A stretch of 64,000 bases of DNA from Lachnospiraceae bacterium (GTDB taxonomy: Bacteria; Bacillota; Clostridia; Lachnospirales; Lachnospiraceae): positions 1,179,672 through 1,243,671 of the forward strand of contig LR698958.1 in the NCBI GenBank assembly GCA_902381685.1. The letters run 5' to 3'. How positions within the stretch are numbered: the stretch's first letter is position 1; each line of letters begins with the position of its first letter. The notes below the pieces were generated by a model that had not been told where the DNA came from, searched no databases, and saw nothing but the letters and a program-made list of their open reading frames with translations. Of this stretch, positions 58,502 through 64,000 are shown piece after piece. A program made the position numbers and the translations under genes.

Positions 58502-60604
58502 ATGGTTAAAGTAGGAAAAAAAATAGTAAAATTCCGAGTCGCCATTTTGATCTTAGGTTTTTTACTTCTAATCCCTTCCGCTTTAGGATACTTTAAGACC
58601 AGAGTCAATTATGACATTCTATATTATCTTCCTGATAATATAGATACTATGAAGGGGCAGGACATTTTAATGGACGATTTTGGAAAAGGTGCTTTCGCTA
58701 TGGAAGTCGTGGAAGGCATGAGTACGAAAGAAGTTTCCGATGTGAAAAAGAAAATAGAAAAGGTGGACGGTGTTGCTGATGTTATCTGGTATGATTCACT
58801 TGCAGACCTGTCCATTCCAATTGATGCCCTTCCTAATAAAATCAAAGATGTTTTTCAAAAAGATGACGCCACTTTAATGGCTATCTTCTTTGACGATACA
58901 ACATCTGCCGATGACACAATGAACGCTATTACGCAAATTAGAAAAGTGACAAATAAACAATGTTACCTGAGCAGTATGTCCTCTGTTGTAACCGACATTA
59001 AATCACTGTCTGAAAAAGAGACACCAATGTATGTACTGATTGCGGCTGTTCTTACTTCCATTATTCTTGCTTTATGTACGAACTGCTGGATTCTTCCGAT
59101 TTTCTTCATGTTAAGTATCGGAATGGCAATCGTATATAATATGGGAACGAATTATTTCCTAGGGGAGATTTCTTATATTACAAAAGCGCTCAGCGCCGTT
59201 TTGCAACTTGGTGTTACAATGGACTACTCCATTTTCCTATGGCACAGTTACCAGGAAAATCAGGAACGTTTTCCAAATGACAAAGAACGTGCTATGGCAC
59301 ATGCCATTTCCAACACATTCTCTTCTGTTCTTGGAAGTTCCGTAACAACAGTTGCCGGATTTATCGCCCTTTGCTTTATGAGTTTCACACTCGGCAGGGA
59401 CCTCGGTATTGTTATGGCTAAAGGAGTTGTTTTCGGAGTAATCAGTTGTGTAACGATTCTTCCTTCGTTTATTCTTATTTTTGATAAACAGATTGAAAAA
59501 ACATCACACCGGTCTCTTATACCAAAAATGGAAAAAACATCACATTTTGTTACAGACCACTACAAAACATTTGCTGTAATTTTCCTCATTTTATTAGTTC
59601 CGGCTATCTGGGGATATACAAAAGCAGAAGTTTACTATAACTTAGATGCTACTCTTCCAAAATACTTAGACAGCATTAAAGCAAATGAAAAATTAAGCAA
59701 TACATTTGATATGAATGCCACACACATGGTTCTTGCAGACGCAAACCTCTCACCTAAAGAGGCAAAAGAGATGCTTGACGAAATGTCAGACGTAAAAGGT
59801 GTGAAATTTGCACTCGGACTTGACAGCCTGCTTGGCTCTTCTATTCCTCGTGACGTTGTACCGTCTGAACTGACAGAGACATTAAAACAAGGGGACTGGC
59901 AACTGATTTTGGTACAGTCTGAATATAAAGCAGCTACAGACGAAGTAAATAAACAGTGTACTGAATTAAATAAAATTATTAAAAGCCATGACCACTCCGC
60001 AATGTTAATCGGAGAAGCGCCATGTACAAAAGATTTGATTACAATTACGGATAAAGACTTTAAAGTTGTAAGTGCAATTTCCATTGTAGCAATTTTCATT
60101 ATTATCGCAGTCGTATTTAAGTCTATTTCCTTACCGGTTATACTGGTTGCCGTTATTGAATTTGCTATTTTCATTAACTTGGGTATTCCATATTTTACCG
60201 GAACGAAGATGCCGTTTATAGCCTCTATTGTTATCGGTACAATCCAGTTGGGAGCGACCGTTGACTATGCCATCTTAATGACAACGCGATACAAAAAAGA
60301 ACGCTGCAAAGGAAAAGTGAAAAAGGAAGCAATTTATATTGCTCTCTCCTCTTCCGTTAGTTCCGTTATCGTATCCGGACTCGGATTCTTTGCCGCAACA
60401 TTTGGAGTTGGATTATATTCAGATATCGATATGATTTCCGCGCTCTGCTCTTTAATGGCCCGTGGTGCAATCATCAGTATGCTGACCGTTATCTTTATTT
60501 TACCATCGGCGCTGATGTTATTTGATAAATTAATCTGTGCAACTACAAAAGATATGAATTTGAAAAAAATCGAAGCAAGAAAGAACTCTACAGCAAATGC
60601 TTAA
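58502..60604 (+). CDS. MMPL/RND-family exporter
   Basis: 700 aa with twelve predicted membrane segments in two halves, each with an external domain after the first segment. The paired transmembrane Asp-Tyr motifs LGVTMDYSIFLWHSY (~237) and LGATVDYAILMTTRY (~587) match the proton-relay residues of MmpL proteins. Substrate likely a lipid, hydrophobic compound or drug. GGAGGAATTATTC precedes ATG. Operon with the heptad-repeat protein gene (20 nt gap) under TetR control. Confidence 0.9.
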   Translation: MVKVGKKIVKFRVAILILGFLLLIPSALGYFKTRVNYDILYYLPDNIDTMKGQDILMDDFGKGAFAMEVVEGMSTKEVSDVKKKIEKVDGVADVIWYDSLADLSIPIDALPNKIKDVFQKDDATLMAIFFDDTTSADDTMNAITQIRKVTNKQCYLSSMSSVVTDIKSLSEKETPMYVLIAAVLTSIILALCTNCWILPIFFMLSIGMAIVYNMGTNYFLGEISYITKALSAVLQLGVTMDYSIFLWHSYQENQERFPNDKERAMAHAISNTFSSVLGSSVTTVAGFIALCFMSFTLGRDLGIVMAKGVVFGVISCVTILPSFILIFDKQIEKTSHRSLIPKMEKTSHFVTDHYKTFAVIFLILLVPAIWGYTKAEVYYNLDATLPKYLDSIKANEKLSNTFDMNATHMVLADANLSPKEAKEMLDEMSDVKGVKFALGLDSLLGSSIPRDVVPSELTETLKQGDWQLILVQSEYKAATDEVNKQCTELNKIIKSHDHSAMLIGEAPCTKDLITITDKDFKVVSAISIVAIFIIIAVVFKSISLPVILVAVIEFAIFINLGIPYFTGTKMPFIASIVIGTIQLGATVDYAILMTTRYKKERCKGKVKKEAIYIALSSSVSSVIVSGLGFFAATFGVGLYSDIDMISALCSLMARGAIISMLTVIFILPSALMLFDKLICATTKDMNLKKIEARKNSTANA

Positions 60605-60624
60605 CTTTATAGGAGGTAATAGAT

Positions 60625-62964
60625 ATGAAAAATAGAGATTATAAAACCCTCGTAGCAATCGCTACTGCCAGCGCTTTAGTTGTAGGAAGTTTGGGAGTTG
60701 TTGCTCCTTCCTACGCAAAAGATGATAAAAACATAACAACTGAAACTGTTGAAAATACAGTTCCTGAAAAGACTTCCGAGGCAGCTTCCTCTGATGTAAA
60801 ACCGTTTAAATCAGAAACAGTATATGCAAAAATCGACGGTAACGGAAACGTTTCTTCCATCACCGTATCTGACCAGTTAAAAAACCTTGACGATATGGAG
60901 CAGTTAAAAGATACTTCTATCTTAAACGATATCGAAAATGTAAAAGGCGAAGAAAAATTTTCAAAGAAACAGGATTCCATCATTTGGGATACAGACAATA
61001 AAGACATCTGCTATCAGGGTACAACAACCCAACCTCTCCCGGTGGGAATTAAAGTTACTTATGTTTTGGACGGAAAAGAAATTACTGCAAAAGAATTAAA
61101 AGGAAAATCCGGTCATTTGGTTATGCGTTACCAGTATACAAACGAAACAGCTTCAGGAAGCGAATATGTTCCATTTGCAATGGTAACCGGATTGATTTTT
61201 GATACAGATAAAATTTCTAATATAAAACTGACAAATGCTAAGTTAATCTCCGACGGTGACCGCGATGTCATTTTAGGTATGGGACTTCCCGCTTTAAATG
61301 AGCAGTTGGACGTAAAAGAACTTGATATTCCTGATTACTTTGAAGTGGAAGCAGACGTAAAAGACTACGAATTGTCCGAGGGAATGACAGTTGCAACAAA
61401 TGATATTTTCAACGATTTAGAAACAGACAAATTTGACAATCTCTCTGAATTAAAAGATTCCATGAAAACTCTTCAAGATTCAGCTAATCAGTTAGTTGAC
61501 GGTTCTGGAGAATTAAGAAAAGGACTTGATACTCTCCTTTCTTCTTCCGGCACATTGACAGACGGTATTCATCAGTTGGTAAATGGTGGAAACACTTTAA
61601 AGAAAGGAACTTCTTCACTTGCAGGCGGAAGTAAATCACTGGTAAACGGAAGTCAGAGTCTTGCAAGCGGTACGGCTCAACTGCAGTCAGGAACAAATTC
61701 CTTAAAAGCAGGTGCTTCTCAGGTAAATGCAGGCCTTTCCTCCGCTTCATCAAAAACATCATCTGTTCTTCTTCCGGGCGCAGTTCAGTTAGATAACGGT
61801 GTTGCCGATATGCAAAACAAACTGACTCCGGGAATGAATGCGCTGGCGCAGGGCGTACAGCAGTTGGACGCAGGATTAAACAGCCCTCTCACTTCTGCTC
61901 AACCCGGATTAAAAGCAAGCATTTCAGCAGTAAATGATGTAATGAACAAAGGAACAACAGAAACAGGCGGAAAAAGTTTAAGTAAAATCACAAAAGACAC
62001 TGCTGATGCTGCCGATGCACTTGCCAAGAGCATGCAGTCGTCGTCCAACACAACCGTATCCGCAGAAACGGTTGCAAAAGGTAACGGAGAGACAGATAAG
62101 GCAATTTCTTCTTTGAAGAGTTTATTAAATCGGGAAGATCTTCCTGAAGATGTAAAAGCATCTATTCAGGCAAGCATTACTTCTCTGGAAAAAGACAAAC
62201 AGACTCGTCAGACTTCCGCTGCTCAGTTAGATAAGCAGATACAGTCTCAGACATCTGAACAAAACAAAGCACTCGCAAACACACAGGAACTGTTAAAACA
62301 GGTTGTAGCCGGAACAAAAACAACCAGCGCTATCGTAGATAATGTGGCAGGCAACATGACAAAAATCAATGCAGGAACAACTCAGTTAGCACAGGGTGCA
62401 AAAGAATTAGATGCGAAGGTTACAGACTCTAAGTCAGGATTAATCGCACAGATAAACGGCGGTGTTTCCACACTTAAAAACGGAACTTCACAACTCCGTG
62501 AAGGTATTGGCGGAAAAAATGGTTTAGCAAACGGATTAAACCAACTGGCTGACGGCGCTTCGCAGGTAAACAGCGGTGCTGCCACACTTAACGAAAAGAT
62601 GATAATCGCCAATTCCGGTGCAAAAGAATTACACAAAGGTGCTGCACAACTTTCAGCCGGTGCTTCTCAATTAGATGCCGGTGCAGGTTCTCTTGTTTCC
62701 GGATTAAACACATTAAATCAGGGCTCTTCCGCTCTCATTGATGGTGTTAAAAAACTTGATGCAGGCGCTGTCGCTTTAAATGACGGTATGATTAAATTCA
62801 ACAAAGAAGGTATCGAAAAACTTGTCAGTGTATTTGACGGTGATATCGACGGTCTTTTGGATAAAGTAAACACAATTTTAGACAGTTCTAAAAACTATAA
62901 GAATTTCTCAGGAATCTCTGATGACATGGACGGAGAAGTCAAATTCATCTTTGTAACTGAATAA
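60625..62964 (+). CDS. Secreted xxxLxxG heptad-repeat protein
   Basis: 779 aa. Signal peptide ending ...SYA (cleavage ~30). A globular region (~60-270) is followed by long runs of the xxxLxxG heptad (for example LVNGSQSLASGTAQLQSG) at ~273-372 and ~585-725, with a Ser/Thr/Gln-rich coiled segment between. YhgE/Pip-type proteins with the same repeat occur with MMPL-like exporters in Firmicutes. No membrane anchor or sortase motif is seen at the C-terminus, so retention may depend on the exporter. GGAGGTAATAGAT precedes ATG. Confidence 0.87.
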   Translation: MKNRDYKTLVAIATASALVVGSLGVVAPSYAKDDKNITTETVENTVPEKTSEAASSDVKPFKSETVYAKIDGNGNVSSITVSDQLKNLDDMEQLKDTSILNDIENVKGEEKFSKKQDSIIWDTDNKDICYQGTTTQPLPVGIKVTYVLDGKEITAKELKGKSGHLVMRYQYTNETASGSEYVPFAMVTGLIFDTDKISNIKLTNAKLISDGDRDVILGMGLPALNEQLDVKELDIPDYFEVEADVKDYELSEGMTVATNDIFNDLETDKFDNLSELKDSMKTLQDSANQLVDGSGELRKGLDTLLSSSGTLTDGIHQLVNGGNTLKKGTSSLAGGSKSLVNGSQSLASGTAQLQSGTNSLKAGASQVNAGLSSASSKTSSVLLPGAVQLDNGVADMQNKLTPGMNALAQGVQQLDAGLNSPLTSAQPGLKASISAVNDVMNKGTTETGGKSLSKITKDTADAADALAKSMQSSSNTTVSAETVAKGNGETDKAISSLKSLLNREDLPEDVKASIQASITSLEKDKQTRQTSAAQLDKQIQSQTSEQNKALANTQELLKQVVAGTKTTSAIVDNVAGNMTKINAGTTQLAQGAKELDAKVTDSKSGLIAQINGGVSTLKNGTSQLREGIGGKNGLANGLNQLADGASQVNSGAATLNEKMIIANSGAKELHKGAAQLSAGASQLDAGAGSLVSGLNTLNQGSSALIDGVKKLDAGAVALNDGMIKFNKEGIEKLVSVFDGDIDGLLDKVNTILDSSKNYKNFSGISDDMDGEVKFIFVTE

Positions 62965-63037
62965 TGTGAAATAAGTGTGAACGGGGACGTAGTAAAACTT
63001 AAAAATACTACGTCCCCGTTCACACTTATTTCACATT
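62963..63037. terminator. 32-bp perfect bidirectional hairpin
   Basis: Arms 62963-62994 and 63006-63037 are perfectly complementary over 32 bp with an 11-nt loop. The stop codons of both convergent genes lie at or in the arms (TAA at 62962-62964; TAA of the deaminase at 63026-63028). The core GGGGACGTAGTA matches the repeats at 28808 and 30538. Confidence 0.9.
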
Positions 63038-64000
63038 TTCACCGGCAATATATTTATCCACTACACATCTGTCGTCCGCCAAATAGATAAGACGCTCTAT
63101 CCTTTCTTTAACGTTTAATTCCCTCATTGTTCTTAAGGAAGAATCGTCCAATACAACCGCATCGAATTCAAACCCGTCTTCAAAACTTCCCACTTTTCCA
63201 AAGAACTGTCCTCCCCCTTTTGTTGCTAAATAGAATGCTTCTTCTACTTTTAGCGGAGTAAGGTCAGTGTCCAGTAATCTCCATCTTAACTTTGAAACCT
63301 GGAGGGCATCTGCCATCGCTCTGAAAATAGATAGATCAAATCCGCCTGCCACGTCACTTCCCAATCCCATTTTTATACCCATATCCAAATATTTTCGAAT
63401 TGGCGCAACGCCTGAGGAAAGGTTTGTGTTGGATTGCGGGCAATGTGCAATAAATACATTTTGTTTCGCCATTAATTCCATTTCTTCTTCCGTGCTATGC
63501 ACACAGTGCGCCATAATGGCGGGATACTTATTTCCAAACATACCAAATTGACTGTATGCCTCTCCGTAAAATCCTGTGTTCGGACAGAGTTCCCGTACCC
63601 ACTCGATTTCTCCCATATTCTCTGACAGATGGGATTGCACCGGCAAATGATACTTTTCCTGTATGTCCGCCAGTTTTTTCATTAATCCGTCTGAGCATGT
63701 AGGAATGAATCGCGGAGTTAAAATCGGTCTCATTTTACAAAAACGTTTTTGCGCTTCCTCTATCCACTCGATTGTCCTCTGTGCCGACACACTGTCATTT
63801 TCTTCACACAGTTCTTCCGGACTGTTTCTATCCATATTCACTTTTCCGACATATCCCTTAAACCCTCTTCTTTCCAACATTTCCATCAGTACTAATGTTG
63901 CCTCGTTATGGATTGTCCCGAAAATACAGGCGCGGGTTGTAGCACTCTTCATCAAGTCGTCCACAAAAATCTCATAGGCTTTCCCGGCATATTCTAAGTC
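63026..64000 (-). CDS. guaD: Guanine deaminase, N-terminus beyond window
   Basis: The frame is open to the right edge, so the first part is missing. Amidohydrolase superfamily: YVGKVNMDRNSPEEL is typical of guanine deaminases, and the metal ligands appear in VQSHLSEN (His), MAHCVHSTEEE (His) and GLGSDVAGG (Asp). It hydrolyses guanine to xanthine and ammonia in purine salvage or breakdown. The N-terminal HxH ligands lie outside the window. The stop codon is inside the shared hairpin arm. Confidence 0.88.
   Translation of the reverse strand, partial: DLEYAGKAYEIFVDDLMKSATTRACIFGTIHNEATLVLMEMLERRGFKGYVGKVNMDRNSPEELCEENDSVSAQRTIEWIEEAQKRFCKMRPILTPRFIPTCSDGLMKKLADIQEKYHLPVQSHLSENMGEIEWVRELCPNTGFYGEAYSQFGMFGNKYPAIMAHCVHSTEEEMELMAKQNVFIAHCPQSNTNLSSGVAPIRKYLDMGIKMGLGSDVAGGFDLSIFRAMADALQVSKLRWRLLDTDLTPLKVEEAFYLATKGGGQFFGKVGSFEDGFEFDAVVLDDSSLRTMRELNVKERIERLIYLADDRCVVDKYIAGENVK

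Overview
The window comes from a low-GC, endospore-forming Firmicute, most likely a gut Lachnospiraceae (Clostridia). The basis is the gene content: gpr, spoIIP, a SpoIID-like protein, the clostridial nusA-infB and pyrH-frr-uppS-cdsA-dxr-rseP operons, strong GGAGG ribosome sites and frequent TTG/GTG starts. Nearly all genes lie on the minus strand. I did not assign a species. No tRNA, rRNA or CRISPR array was seen.

Layout. (1) 1-6260: the 3' part of a SpoIID-like/peptidoglycan-binding gene, then pyrH-frr-uppS-cdsA-dxr-rseP. (2) 6270-10920: an envelope lipid operon (PAP2 protein, flippase-like protein, pssA, psd, M18 aminopeptidase). (3) 10940-13670: two YibE/F membrane proteins, a PPC-domain protein and rpsO with its own promoter and leader. 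(4) 13780-21800: rimP-nusA-ylxR-ylxQ-infB-rbfA-nrnA-truB-ribF. (5) 21800-28740: parE-parC, gpr-spoIIP, and divergent rpsT with a hairpin leader. (6) 28750-30575: palindromic repeats interrupted by an intact ISL3-family element with a perfect 8-bp target duplication. (7) 30574-35306: HelD-like helicase, ABC-F ATPase, HAD phosphatase.

(8) 35372-41907: a vanG/vanL-type D-Ala-D-Ser cluster. It holds vanR, vanS, a VanG-type ligase, a VanXY-type peptidase, and a serine racemase split into membrane and racemase genes, with a methyltransferase gene just upstream of vanR. (9) 41995-50440: larB-larC-larE for the nickel-pincer cofactor, directly downstream of a five-gene NikABCDE-type ABC importer and a DUF3842 gene. 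LarA itself is not in the window. (10) 50584-55871: EamA transporter, TIGR00300-family enzyme, a regulator with two tandem AraC DNA-binding domains, and a divergent COG3044 ABC-class ATPase. (11) 55873-57740: an IS1182-family element. (12) 57743-62964: tetR divergent from an MMPL-type exporter and a secreted heptad-repeat protein, with three identical-type operators between them. (13) 62963-64000: a 32-bp perfect hairpin, then the 3' part of a guanine deaminase gene that runs off the window.

The most notable items are the split-VanT vanG-type cluster with a candidate VanR box, the joined nickel-import and lar-maturation block, a recurring GGGGACGTAGTA palindrome family found at three loci, the tandem-domain AraC regulator, and hairpin leaders in front of rpsT, rpsO, rimP and the ISL3 transposase.
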